A stretch of 64,000 nt of DNA from Anoplolepis gracilipes (Eukaryota > Arthropoda > Insecta > Hymenoptera > Formicidae). Position numbers and translations under genes: made by a program. Position 1 is the stretch's first letter; the number at the start of each line of letters is the position of its first letter. The stretch covers positions 6,279,001-6,343,000 of the forward strand of contig NC_132982.1 of the NCBI RefSeq assembly GCF_047496725.1. The letters run 5' to 3'. Positions 14,716 through 27,569 of this stretch are shown here, piece after piece. The notes below the pieces were generated by a model. It was not told the origin of the DNA and did no database searches. It worked only from the letters and a program-made list of their open reading frames with translations.

Positions 14716-14746
14716 ATAATTATAATATAATTAATATAATTATATA
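14716..14746 (+). repeat. 31-bp AT-only motif, copy 2
   Basis: Exact direct copy of the 31-bp string at 12191-12221, about 2.5 kb away, within a 60-bp tract made almost only of A and T. Confidence 0.6.
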
Positions 14747-15969
14747 ATAATATAATTATATAATCGACTTGCGTTATTTTTACACATTAATCTTTTTATT
14801 ATTACTAGAGCGCGAACAGATTGCTTTAAAATGACTTTTTACTACGAATATTTTCCACCGATCAGATTTTGTAACGGCATTGTAAAGAAAACGCTTCGTG
14901 GAAAAATAGCTTGAACGAGCTTTCTGGTTTTCTGCAAGATTTTCTCGCATAAAATCGCTGAATTAGTCAAAGAGTATTTGCGCGAAATAAATTTCTCTCC
15001 CGAGCTTGCCTATGCGAAATTATTGCAGCGAATAATTTCAATGATCTTCAAATTTGCTATCGAGCATATTTACAAGCGAATGGCATTTGACGTTGTGTTG
15101 CATTTATTCATCCAGCTGGAACATATCTCTCAAACTCCCCAATTACGACTCCAGCGATGCTGTCGTTTCGTCCAGCACGTTTCCATAACGCATCCATCAA
15201 ATAGCGCAAAGCAAATTCGACGAAATGGAGTTTCTCTCTAATTACGTTTGATTCTTTTCATTTCATCAAAAAAATATACGAGTAATTTATTTAGAAAATA
15301 AATATTTGTACTCGTTTTCTTTTATACAGCGGGATTACTCAATAATCTTTACATAATCCGTTAAAAGATTCATATTGATAAAAAGCTCTGCTTGCATTTT
15401 TCGAAAAATGTGACTAAAAATAATTTCTCGAAAACACCTTTCCCTATCTAATACCTTCTACGACCATAACTACGTTGACGCTCGAACGTGCTATTTGCTT
15501 TGCATTCTGGCGCACTCATCTATGACTGCAAACACGCTTCCTCCTGACGTCGCGTTGCAGTGTTTATTCGGGTCGTCAGAACGTCGGCGTCCAAGCACTA
15601 ATTGCGATCGCACTGATGGATCGCGCTTGCATTTGCGGATCTGTGATATGTGAAGGAATACGCTGATTTTAATTCCTGATAAATCCGTGTATTTGACCAA
15701 GTTGGCTGCGGGAATGATTTTAATCTTTGCAAAATACTTAAAATTTCAACAGATGAATGCTGTATTTAATTCATGAATGTTTAGTGATAAGAGAATATGC
15801 TTCTCGTTTATATTAAAAACTTCGATTTTTTTCGTGTAACAATTTTTATCAATGTGAAGCTGATATCTCTTTTTGTTAACAGATTTTTACATTCATATAA
15901 GAAAGAAAAGTTTTTTATTTTATATTTAACGCTGTGTTTGTTACTACATATTATATATTTAATTAACGT

Positions 15970-15986
15970 AAAAAAAAAAAAAAAAA
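15970..15986 (+). repeat. poly-A run (A17)
   Basis: Seventeen consecutive A followed by a T run, which makes a short self-complementary A/T block. No retroelement body was recognised upstream. Confidence 0.9.
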
Positions 15987-17386
15987 TTTTTTATATTTAT
16001 TTTTATTGTGGAACATTTACATATTTAACGCATACAAATTATACGTGTACATTATTAACGTATACAAATTTCAAAAGCTCTCTATTTATAGATATATAGA
16101 TATATATATGTGTAAAGTTTAATTTTAAATAAGTAATGTAATTAAAATGTGGTGAGTGAGAAACATGTACAGTCCGGTGACCTAAAAAGAGTGTTGAAAT
16201 GCGACAAATTACAGGGAACATTCCCGACAGCCGGGAAAATATATGCCAACTCGATAAAGATGAAGCGAATAGCATTTTCATAACACGCGTAAGTCGGAGA
16301 GCTTTAAAGGGAAATTTTAAAAAATAAATGATATGTGTGCCGCGCGTGTGACGATGTTACGCTATTACAGCACATATTCGTTGCTGCTTCACGTTTGCTC
16401 AACGTGATACTGGCTCTTATTTTACGCGAAAAGCGTAGCCATAAAGAAAAACAGAAATCTCTCTATATATAACGTCTTATACACATTACTCGGTAGATAT
16501 TTTCACGACGCGACTCTTTTCTGACAAGCTTATGCTGCCGCAAGTTTGCTCGTCTCCTCAACTTAATTATACGCGAAATGTAGATCCTTTGTGCTTGATA
16601 CTGTAAATGATAATGCCGTCGTCCATGCCACTCGGGAGTTCGTCACAACGTTAACTAAGAATTATGCAAATCGTTCCATATTGTTCTGCCGCTGCCTCTC
16701 TTGCTAGATTGCTCAATCTCGGAACGCAAAATCGGTCACAGTTAACGATTGACTATTACGCTTTCGAGCTATCTCACGTTTACGAGCGGCTCTATCCTAT
16801 GTGTCGGGCTCGTCTCCTTTCACAATCACGATATAACGCCTGATCGATAAAGGCAATCAAAAGGACGAAATAGTTGGACCACTTAAATTACGAATTATGA
16901 TTTTAAATATGAAGACGAAATATTTGTGCAAATAAATTTTAAAGAAAGCAGTGACTTTTTTTTGTATTTACGGTTATTTAAAATGTCAGATGTTAATTAT
17001 CATAATTATAAACATAATTAGATAAGAATGGATCTCTCTCTTTCTTCTATAGAAGTGCAATTATATACCTAGTATGAAGATATATCTCTGTGATTTTAAA
17101 GGTCTGTATCACTGAGACTGTAGGAAGCAAAGAATGGTGAGAATGTGCACATGTCTGAAATTAATAATATGAAATTAATGATTTTCCGGCTTATTATTCG
17201 CTGATAAATTGATCGTTATCCTATTGATGTTGCATGCTCTTTAGATGGGAGAATTGAGAAAATACATGACTTTTAATAGCAATTAAAAAATTTATTGTTC
17301 GACTTCTTTCACTTTGGCAAACTAGGTTATCATTCTTTAATATTACACAATGTAGCTTTCAATTCATCGTGTTGCCATCGTTATAC

Positions 17387-17411
17387 CTGCAATGATTATC
17401 GATCATTGCAG
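17387..17411. repeat. perfect 10-bp stem hairpin
   Basis: CTGCAATGAT (17387-17396) pairs perfectly with ATCATTGCAG (17402-17411) across the 5-nt loop TATCG. Confidence 0.85.
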
Positions 17412-19832
17412 CGATTGAAAACTTTAGACGGTTGATTCGACGATCAATATAATCGATCGCCAGTCAAATAATGTAACAACGCAGACTTTCGCAAACTACT
17501 CGTTTATGTTAATGTGATTGCCGAAACGACTTTTGCAATTGTTGTTTATTGTTATCTTGCAACGCTTTCAAGGATATTTAGTTGACATATATAATTTGAA
17601 ACTGCATCATTTTATCAGTAAATAAATATTATATAATTATAAGCATAATGTCTCAATAAATAACAATAAACAACACATAATTGCTATCAAGGTATACATT
17701 TTCATATTTAAATGATTAAGCCGAAATTAATGTTGTCTTTCTTGACGAAATCAATCAGCGCTGGTGCTATTGCGCTAATTATACTCTAATTGATTTCCGA
17801 TAAAAGATCCATCTCCGCGCACGTTATAATTCGTAACAAATGACGTTTAATGCAGCGAATAAATTCGAAAATCACGTGAGGACTCGACGAACCATCAATC
17901 ACAGCTCGTTCGTCTCTTTCCTCAAAATGATGCGATTCTTCGCGATTCCGGTTGGATTCCTGCGAGTGGTGCGAAAGAATTCGCTCAGGAAGATCGTCGA
18001 TTCGATATCCGAAATTCGTCGCGTGCCTCAGTGTCCTCGATTCCGTCGATCAACTCAAAAGCAGAGCAGCCACGATATCGAGGCACGAAGGAATGCCGAG
18101 GAATCGATAAACGTCCGCGCGACAGACGGCCGCTTTGTCGTCCGCAAGTAAAAATAAATATTTCAACGCGTTGCAAAGCAGACCCAATTTTCTCACCGTG
18201 TACTTACCTTAATATTTATTGGACGCTCGGCACTACCGGGCTATACCGTGAACAATGTGGATTTCGTGTCGAAGATATTTCGTTCACTATCCGCGCGACA
18301 TTCGCGCTGTGTAATTCTTGTTGTGCCAGCGATTGCGATAGAAATTTTTCTTTCTCAACAAATAAAAAGAAATTCTTGATTTTCCAAATGCTTCGACTGC
18401 CTAAGGTCATTTTTCAAACGGAAGACATCTTCATGGATTCTCGATTCTACAAGAATTACCGAGTCCATAGAATCTTAGTTCCATAAGTCATACTGTTCGA
18501 CGTAGATTTTTCTTTTCTATCTTATTCGCTATCACATATCTTCTTAGTTTCATGGATACTTTATATCGAAGATCTTAGATAGTTGGTCGCGTATAGTTAG
18601 GATTACAGATTCTTGATTTTGAAGAATTCTTCATGTTCATACAATTTCACATTTGATATTTTTCACAAATGTTATTTTTTATTATTGATGCTTCTGTAAA
18701 ATTTAACCAGTTTTATGTGCTTCGGTACATATGAATTGCTACGGTGTTAAGACTGCCGTTACATCAATTTGCATATTTATTGTTGTTTTGTAGGTTGATG
18801 GAGTAATTTGTAGTATATTGTTCGAGGATAAAGTCCGACACAGTCGACAATTTTCTCGGCACAAACTTTCTTTTTACTATTATCCGAAAGTTTGTACACA
18901 CGCGAAGCTCCGGATAGTTTTAATAGAGCGTTAAATTTGTTGACTTTTAAGTTTATTTAAAAATTGTTTTCCTATCTAAACAAATAGGAATATTTTATTG
19001 CGTAAAACTTGTCTCTCAATAGCTTTTTTTATTTAATTATTGCACTAAGCGTCTTTAGCGGATTTTCGAAAATAAATCTATATATATCTATAGAAATTTA
19101 ATCTATGTTCGATTTAAATACCATTGTACAAAACTATGATTCTATTTTATTTCACAAAATTGTGGAAGGATTTGTGAGATGGAAATACATTTTTAAATTT
19201 AAAACAGAGATCTATGTGAAAACAAAGAATCTATATTTAATAAACTAAAAAAAAAAAACGTAAAACTTTCTGTAAATTTAAAAATGAATAATACGAAGAA
19301 TTTATAAAGCAAAAATATAAATAGAACAGAAAGGTAAAAATTATTATTATTATCCTCTCGTTTAGATTATTTGAGAGAAACTCATTAATTATTATTTGAG
19401 AACTTGAACTATCAAGTATATTTATCATGACTATAATGAATAAAGACCGAAAACTCAACGGAATAGCTTTGTAATCCCCTGAAGCGGCCCGCTAATTTCG
19501 GCAGCGACTTTACGGCGGACTTTTACACATCGGTTGTGAGATATCATTTCGCGTAAGAGCCAATTTATGTCTCTTCCTTTGCCAAGAACGTAAAATAAGA
19601 TGAGATATGAATGCGCAGTAAAATAACCGATTTCAGCATAATGACAAAGAATTCAAAAGGTCTCTAGTGTTTCGCGATGTTTCTCAAGACGGAGTAGCAA
19701 AGAAAGTCGTTATTAGGATTTTTTATCAGAACATGACAAACCACCAGAAACTGAGTCCGTGATTGTTAATGCCGTGAAATGGGGATAATTAATGGCTCTT
19801 TCGCGTTTCACCGCGAGTTCGCTCGTTAAACA

Positions 19833-19848
19833 CTAACACGCGTGTTAG
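19833..19848. repeat. 16-bp perfect palindrome
   Basis: CTAACACGCGTGTTAG reads identically on both strands with no spacer. A dimeric protein could bind such a site, but no factor is identified. Confidence 0.85.
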
Positions 19849-20465
19849 CATTTCATATATAGGTAACGATATTCGCGTGCGTGTGACGGTAAAGTTTCAG
19901 TATATTCGGGAAATTTGCGGATCGAAAACGGTCATCATAATCATACATGGTTTAATATACTTTTCTGATGTACGGTATTAATGTACTTTTCTGAGGGTGC
20001 AAAATTTACTGCATCTGATAAAATTTGAAACTGGGACCTTAATTACTTATCGTATATAATTTATTTTGTGTGGATTATTACTACCGCGATATGATACGAT
20101 ACTCGTACATCACACATATTATGCGCAGAGCTGAAAAAATTATATGAGCGCGCTCGTACAAGGTATTAAATAACGCATACTATGTATTGTTTCACTCTCT
20201 TTTGAAGTAGCTATATATATACATATAATGTAACATGATAGAAGAACATAGTTATTTCATATTATAATATAATATAAAAGCATATATATAATCTATAAAT
20301 ATGTCATATTGTGAATTATGTGCATAGTCGTGTGCATTGATATTTATTTTCTTATCATTTTTATGCAAGTTTAGATTTTATAAGAAAAATTGTGAGAAAA
20401 AATTAGATTAAATCGATAATATAAGATTTACGAGTAAAAAGAAGTGTTAAATTACCGGAATATGA

Positions 20466-20498
20466 GATTTGGCGCTGTCAATTGGCTTTCGCCAAATC
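20466..20498. repeat. 9-bp stem hairpin
   Basis: GATTTGGCG at 20466-20474 pairs perfectly with CGCCAAATC at 20490-20498 across a 15-nt loop. Confidence 0.8.
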
Positions 20499-21402
20499 GT
20501 AATTAATCTGTTTAATTCGATAAAAGAACAGAGTTCACAAGTAATTTGCATTAATGAAACGTCTCGCCTCTATCTTCATTATTTCGTATTCGATTTAATT
20601 GAATAAAATGATTGTGTTAGTTGAAGAGGTAGTCGCGAAAGGCGGATCGTTGTCTGAGATTTTTTCTCATCCATATATTTCCCCACAGTTTTATATCGCG
20701 AGTCTCGTATATATTCTTCTACAAGAAGAGACAATCTATCCAATAATTAGTATTCCGCGTTCGGGTTTTCGATCATAGATGATTAAATCGAATGATCAAA
20801 TAATTGGGCGAATCGCGTGCATCACAATGCTATCGCATCTGATCGTGCCGGTTAATTAAGCGTATCATACGCTATTAAATAAGGATTTGAAATCACTCAA
20901 CAAGAACTTTAAACAAAGAAGCTCAATATTGTTTAATTTCTTTTATAAATATGATTTTACTGGCTTTTAATGTAATCAATATATTTTGTGTCTAATTGAT
21001 TCTAAATAGATTTTTATGTTATTTTGAAATTGGTGTAAAATGATCGAAAACAAGATTAATCAACCAGACATACACGTTGATAACTCACGTATGATATTAA
21101 AATATAGATATGTATCCAAGATTCATGAGTTTAATTTCTTTTCTTCCTTTGTTTATTTTCGTACGATTCAACAATAAATGAAATATTTATTGTTAGTGTA
21201 AGATTAATGATTTCGAATACATTGTGTATATAAACAATTTTGTTATATTTTATAGATATTTTCTCATGGATATTCTTTTTTACAAACAGTAATTTAACGT
21301 TTTCGATATTCGAGTTATTCGCTGTCTGTTTTAATAAAGTGAATTTCTGGATTGCCCAAAATGCATTACATTGCAAAGTCTATGCTGGTACATCGCACTC
21401 GC

Positions 21403-21404
<2 letters not shown>

Positions 21405-21433
<29 letters not shown>
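21405..21433 (+). repeat. (TC)n microsatellite
   Basis: About fourteen uninterrupted TC units. Its translation produces serine-leucine repeats in the overlapping frames, which are therefore artefacts. Confidence 0.97.
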
Positions 21434-21438
<5 letters not shown>

Positions 21439-21439
21439 C

Positions 21440-24400
21440 ACGTTTCTCTACACCATCATTATTTATGCATTCTCGCGAGAGGGTCGATCTCCGGCAATTC
21501 GCACGGACCGATCGACGAATCTCGTGTCACGAATTCCTGGACATCACGATGTCGGTCAACAGCAACGCGATGCTGTCGACATATCTCGACCTGAAATAGG
21601 AATGTCGAGAGAATCGATAAACTCGCTCTCCCGCGATATGTAGGCTGGCGCACCGTGTCTTCTCTTCCTTTTGCATTCTTTCTTCAAGTCCATGCAACTT
21701 TTCGACGCTCGCATATATAGCTTTGAAAGGGTGAATACATTTGTTCCATCACGAGAATTGTAGACTGCAAATGCAAAACGATATAAGTGTTAAAACGGTG
21801 AAGTTTTTTTAGCAGAAAAATGTTATATATTTATATACGGTGAGTTAAAACACAATTGCTGGTATGCGAAGAAAATTGATAATAGCTGCAGGATTGAAGA
21901 AATAGATAATTTATTTTTTGAATGATAGAATGAATTTTACAAAGCGGTTTTTTTATGGGAAATTATACCTAAGAATCTCTGTTCGCAAGTGCGTAAATTG
22001 CAAATTTTGTGTTTCGCCATTGGCGCATAATCCCCCATTGAATGCTTAGTAAGTTTCGCCTCTTGTAAACCTCGCGGCATGATCATTACATACGCCAATA
22101 TGAATATGCGCCTATATCTTTGTGCGCAAACCCGACTAACCCGGTTAACTGGAATCAAATAGCTAGAGGCTTCGTCCTGACCTAGCTGGGACTTCTCTTC
22201 GCATTCGTGACGTTAACACGCCGGATACGGTATTTAAATTCGTGCAGCCACATCCTGCGAATCTACGGAAAACTGCTGTGCGTGACAAAGGAAACGGCGA
22301 GATCAACCGGCCGTTCTTCATACAAAAGAATGCAAAAGTATCCACGTTTATTATTCTGTCGTCATTGTCGTCGCTATATCTCGCGCCGTTGAATGTTCCA
22401 AAACACATTTTTATATCCGCTGAATAGAAACTAGCGTAGTATTTTACATCTATCATCCGTTATGTTGTAACACGAATTTATTATAACCTCGACATATTCG
22501 TTGTCCGGCGGTTGCGTAATAAAATCTTGGAGAATAATTTATATGCTTTTGCGTATTTATTCCAGCTACGCGAACATTGTTTTTTGTAATTCTTTTTACT
22601 TTTATTTATAATATAACATAAATCATAAAGCGTCACAAATTATTTTCTTGTAGCAAGTTCTTTTGTTTCTCAGATAATTAACTTCGCTAAGAGAAATGAA
22701 GATGAACATGATATTATGTTAAGTGACAGAGAAATGACATAATAGTGTTTTCGATTAAAGAACAGATTGTTGGGGATTTGTGCTTTCAGCTAATTAAATA
22801 TCGTAAATTGATATTTGTAAACAATATAGGAGACGACATCAAAATTCAGATAAAAAGAGATCTGTAATACATCCGAGTGATGCAAAGGGAACTACGAAAT
22901 TGATCCTTTTCATGGCACAAAAGAATGCAAAATTCGACGATGGCTATTCAGTTTAATATTACAGAGACCGAAGAAGAGAAATTCGTACGCGGAACATGAC
23001 TACTTATGGTTTATTTTCGGTTTTCTTTTTTTAAATCTTTTCAAATCACGATCACACAAAAAAGAATAATAATATCATTATGCATTTCAATTTCTTTGGC
23101 AGTAAAACTATATTTCAAAATTTACATTGTAATATTATATAAATTCATAAGTGTAAATTTTATGATGTATAGAAACATGGTATAAGATAAATTTGATCAA
23201 AGTTGAAGCTAACAATAAGTATATATTATTTGCGACATATATTTAACATACATATAAACATGTATATAAAACTACTAACGTGAGATAGTATACTCGTATA
23301 TGTAAAGGATGATAGATAAAAAATGATAAAATTGCGATTTTAAATCCGATTATAGTTATTATCTTGCCATCGCTCCTATTTTCGTGCTTTCACAATCTTC
23401 GCATAACAGAGTATTAGAACGACGCCTGATTTTATTGATAAAATAATTATTAATCAGAGATTGTATAGCGCTTACGTTGTTACCTTTATGATTGTATTAG
23501 TCACGCGCTCGCTGCAATTCACATGAGAATTTCGACCTACTTTACAAACTACGACGCGTTATTGAATCTTTAATAGCATCGGAAACTTTGAAAATGCGAT
23601 ATGTAACGCGCTTGCAATGTCTAGCATTGTCCAATGATAAATGCACTGATGACAAACGATTGTGTTGCGTTTCGTATTTACGAATTCATTGGTAAAAGCG
23701 AGCTGTTGCAAAATGATAAGTAATCAATTGTAAAATGATAAGTAGTAAACGATAAATAATTTTAATGTCTATTAATTCTCTCTTGGATGCGTTTGATTCA
23801 CGTACTTAAAACAAACGTTTTTGTTGAAAGAATATTTTTTCGTAAATTCTCAAGTGTCAAAGTGAGTAGAGGAAAGCCAAAAATAACGCAGAGAATACAG
23901 AACACTCGAAAATTCGATGGCCGTTTACAACACGAAAATACGATAAAACGTTTGGGATAAACGATACACGTGGAATTGTTTTTCGATACGAACGATTGCC
24001 TTTCGCGTTCCTTCGTGTTATTGAAGACGATGAAACAATCTTAAAACAGTTTATGTTACTTATAACGCTCATTATATTATATTTCTTAGATACGTCTTGA
24101 TTGATTTTTTATAGATATGCGTAATTTTTTATGTTTGTGTTTTTTCTTAAAATATTTTCTCATAGAAAAAAAAAAAAAGAATTATTGGCGAGAAGTATGT
24201 ATATATGAAACTTTTAAAAATTTTATTTTCAGAAGAAGTAAGTTGTTTTCAATGTAATATTAGATTTTTATAGAAGAAATTATGATTAGGCATGGAATTT
24301 TGGGAAGCTCACAATCCGTGAAATCAATTTTTCCTTTCTTGCCTCGAAAGCATGAATGTTTGATGTAGTATACAAATTGAATATACAAACCAGGCACTCC

Positions 24401-25340
24401 AAAATTTTACTGTATCTTTGAGACACGAAATCGCGATAAACTGGCCTAAAAGTGGTTGAGTTTCAAGAAGTTGTTCCCCTATACAGACACCCATCTCGCT
24501 TTCGTCTCGCTAATCTTGTATGCTGAGTGTAACGAGTTTCGCGTCCTATCGCGAGCTTGAGAGCTTACGGAGCTTACCATAGTTTTCTTGCACAATGTAC
24601 GACGCTTTCTCGTGCTTGCTCCTTTCTCTCCCATTTTTCTGTTTTTTCCGTTTACATTTTTACGTTTACTTCCATTGTGTCGACGGTATCGTACATGGAA
24701 ACAATAAAATTGCGAGCCTCGTACTGTTTAATGTTTGATAACGCGGTGACGTGAATTCTTTATCGTGCTTTCTTTGAAAGTTAAACAAATGCGTTGTATA
24801 AAAAATAACCTTAATCTTTTCATTATATCGACTGCCTTGAATGCTACACGTACAACATATTTAACTTATGCGTTGATACTTTTTTCGCATTTTATATGTG
24901 TAACGTATTAATCAGTATCTAATTGAATAAAGCGAGATATAATCTCTTGCCTTGTTTACATTTGCAATCTTGCTATCATCGGCATTTCAATATCATTGCT
25001 CTTCACGTATCTTGTTCCTATCAGTATCGTTTATAAATTTTGTTTAGATATTATATGATGACAATTTCATATATCATATGATATCATCGACAGAAGGAAC
25101 ACGTAATTGCGTGCGTAAACAAATAACTGGGAATCACGGATCATTGAGAGATTAATAAATCTTGATTAAGGGGAGAAGGTGATACTTTGTCGTAAAGATC
25201 TTTCTGAATCCCATCGAAACACTTGACTGCCTCGTGCCTTAATAAAACTCGTTTAGATCAACGAGGATCACTCATTGCGATAAAATATTCACTATATGTC
25301 GCACTATGTATATGGATTGAGCAGTGGGCGAGCTGCTCGT
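21440..25340. other. non-coding stretch, no gene seen
   Basis: A GC-richer patch at about 21460-21660 follows the TC tract, and another lies at 22130-22430. Two neighbouring - strand frames (22163-22456 and 21937-22158) are in different phases and have no recognisable similarity. A 14-bp palindrome, ATATCATATGATAT, lies at 25071-25084. Confidence 0.5.
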
Positions 25341-25357
25341 AAAGACCTTCCGTCTAG

Positions 25358-25369
25358 CGTCACGTGACG
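25358..25369. promoter_or_regulatory. 12-bp palindromic E-box site
   Basis: CGTCACGTGACG is a perfect palindrome containing GTCACGTGAC. That ten-base core is the known high-affinity form bound by MiT/TFE-type bHLH-zip factors in animals (the CLEAR motif). CACGTG alone occurs more than ten times in the window, so only the extended flanks make this site stand out. No promoter was identified next to it, so function is inference. Confidence 0.3.
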
Positions 25370-25501
25370 TTAGTGACGGTGTAAATTAATTGCGTTGATA
25401 AGCACGTAACTGTATGCATGTAACATATATCTCACGCTAATACGTTGCATTACTGCCGGACGTGGAGCTCATGTTTGCGTGTGTGCCTCGTTACCGTCGG
25501 T

Positions 25502-25504
<3 letters not shown>

Positions 25505-25537
<33 letters not shown>
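25505..25537 (+). repeat. poly-T run (T33)
   Basis: Longest homopolymer of the window, 33 T. On the - strand it could be the A-tail of a retroposed sequence lying to its right, but no element body or flanking duplication was recognised. Confidence 0.95.
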
Positions 25538-27531
25538 CGTAGAATATTTTTTATTTCTCCTAACAAAATCTTCTCGGCTTATACCATTACACTGCACACA
25601 GAAAATAGGATAAAAATTTTGTATTCTTTTTTTACATTTGTATGTTTAATTATATGTATATAATTGAATCTTGTGTATATTTATTTTTAATATTTTAGTT
25701 TGTGTATTAATTAAATTGCTATTTTATTTTAACAAATTTACAAGATTGAAAAAAATTTCTCGATTGATTTTAATTTATACCTGCATGATGCATATACAAT
25801 TTCTCCGATTATATTTTATTACAAATAAGTAAATTTGCAAATTTATCATTTCTTAAAAGGGTGCAAACTCTTGTGGTTTAAGATTAAATATTTTCGAAAT
25901 AAATTGACGCCCATTTTGGGGTGTGTCGGAACAACAATATATTGCTTTATGCATTAGGCTTAATACATGAAATAGATTGATAGAGATTCATCGTTCAAGA
26001 AACGTCACATGTCGTCTAGAATACTAATGGATTTGCGATTTATTTACGACGCCTTCACAATCTTCTTTCGATCGAGACAAATCACCGTGATTTGTAAGTG
26101 GCAATGTTACGATGTTACGTTCTTAATGGATCGTACGGTTGTTTCGTAAAGTAGTCGGTGATATATTTTGAATTGATGAAGTATGCATATTCAAATAGCA
26201 TGATACACAGATACAGCTTATGTCAAGACATAAGAAAGGCGGTCAATTTTCTTTTGAAAGAAATTGACAAATCTAAAAATTTTATTTAAATAAAGATAAA
26301 GAATAAAGATAAACATACAATAAATAAATCTTTTTAAAACAAAACTTAATTCGATATAATTCGGTATAGATCTTGTGCAAAAATAAATTCGCGATTTGTT
26401 TAGTATTATTCATATACGATTGTATTATATGCAAATTGAGAGAGATTATCGCGTTCAGCATGCATTGCGAAATTTTATTAATATTTTAAATAAAATATAA
26501 ATTGTGCCAGCTTGCATTTGTATAGGCGCAAATAGAGCTTAACGTTTTAATTGGTCACAACGATTCTCTATAACAAGGCGCGCTTTTTATTATACGTCGA
26601 CAGCGAGGATCTAGTAATTCGTGTACGAGTCTGATAACGGATATTTAAATGCAGTACGCTGATACACGGGCGTCACGTGTATTTCGCCACCATCGCCGTA
26701 ATTACAGCGTAAGCTAAACAACGCTTCCCTCAGACCGGCAATCTTGTAATTTTCACAACGGCGTGACAATATCCTGTTACGTCGTCCATGCAATACTCCG
26801 TCTATCCCGAGTTACTCGTTAGTAGTCGATGCGAAATTAAGTTGATAATAACAGATCGATGAAAGCTTCTCAAAACCCAATCACGAATATTTCAATGTTT
26901 CCTCTCTTTGTCAGGTATTGCTTAATGTTTCACTGAATTTCTAAAAATAAAAATTGTGTAAATGAAAATTTTTATCGATTAATGATATTTGACATTACAT
27001 GAAGAAAATTTCTTTATTACATTTACTATATTTATTTTAATTTATATAAGTTGTCCTTTTGATAATTTTGTCTCTCTTTTCCAAAATATTATATGATAGA
27101 TGATAAATCAAAATTTATTAAAGTTTTTTTTTCTGCAAAATGTGATAATGCCAGTATTTTTATTTCATTACACGAAACGAATGTTCTGTGTTGTTTGTAT
27201 TATTAGCGATATAAATTTCACATCATATTTTTTTGCGTTAGATGAGCAATAATTGTTTACGAGGTAACAGTTCTCCAAGCAGCTCGGCTACTTATAAGAC
27301 ACCAAGCACTTGCAAAGTGCTTAAGGTAGTTTCCCTGAGTACTTGTCGTGAAATACCGTCCAACTCAGTGTGAGACTCTACCGCAGTTTGAGACAAATGA
27401 TTTCCATTCTCTCTGACAGATATACGTCCGAATGTCAATTTAAGATTACTTTTAATATTACGAGGCATTGCACACAAGTAATTAATTCGCGATAATAATA
27501 ATTGCCCTCGCCACTAATCGATTGGATTATA

Positions 27532-27569
27532 TAATTATTTAATCATTTAATGATTATTTAATCATTTAA
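27532..27569 (+). repeat. 19-bp tandem duplication
   Basis: Two adjacent copies of a 19-bp AT-rich unit ending ATTTAATCATTTAA; the copies differ at the second and third bases. Confidence 0.75.

Larger units (their letters stand above)
13890..17380. other. non-coding stretch, no gene seen
   Basis: AT-rich sequence, with a GC-richer CpG-bearing patch at about 16500-16860 that shows no convincing exon. Open frames at 14978-15241 (+) and 15491-15700 (-) carry no recognisable domain. An A17 run and a second copy of a 31-bp AT motif fall inside. Confidence 0.55.
17420..21400. other. non-coding stretch, no gene seen
   Basis: A GC-richer patch at about 17800-18480 carries the longest ATG-type frame of the window (18031-18486, 151 codons, +). 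Its translation shows no domain, signal peptide or compositional regularity, and overlapping frames on both strands are also open, so it is read as chance. The rest is AT-rich with two self-complementary sites. Confidence 0.5.

Noticed and set aside
18031..18486. Longest ATG-type frame (151 codons, +)
   Set aside because: No recognisable domain, low-complexity or targeting feature; overlapping frames are also open on both strands; the length is within chance for 64 kb in six frames.
21937..22456. Two adjacent minus-strand frames, possible broken gene
   Set aside because: The frames are in different phases and neither translation resembles a known family, so a pseudogene claim has no support.
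26611..26793. Minus-strand 60-codon frame with protein-like tail ending YPLSDSYTNY
   Set aside because: Reads plausibly and has a TACTAAC word upstream, but no convincing acceptor follows it before several AG words; left uncalled.
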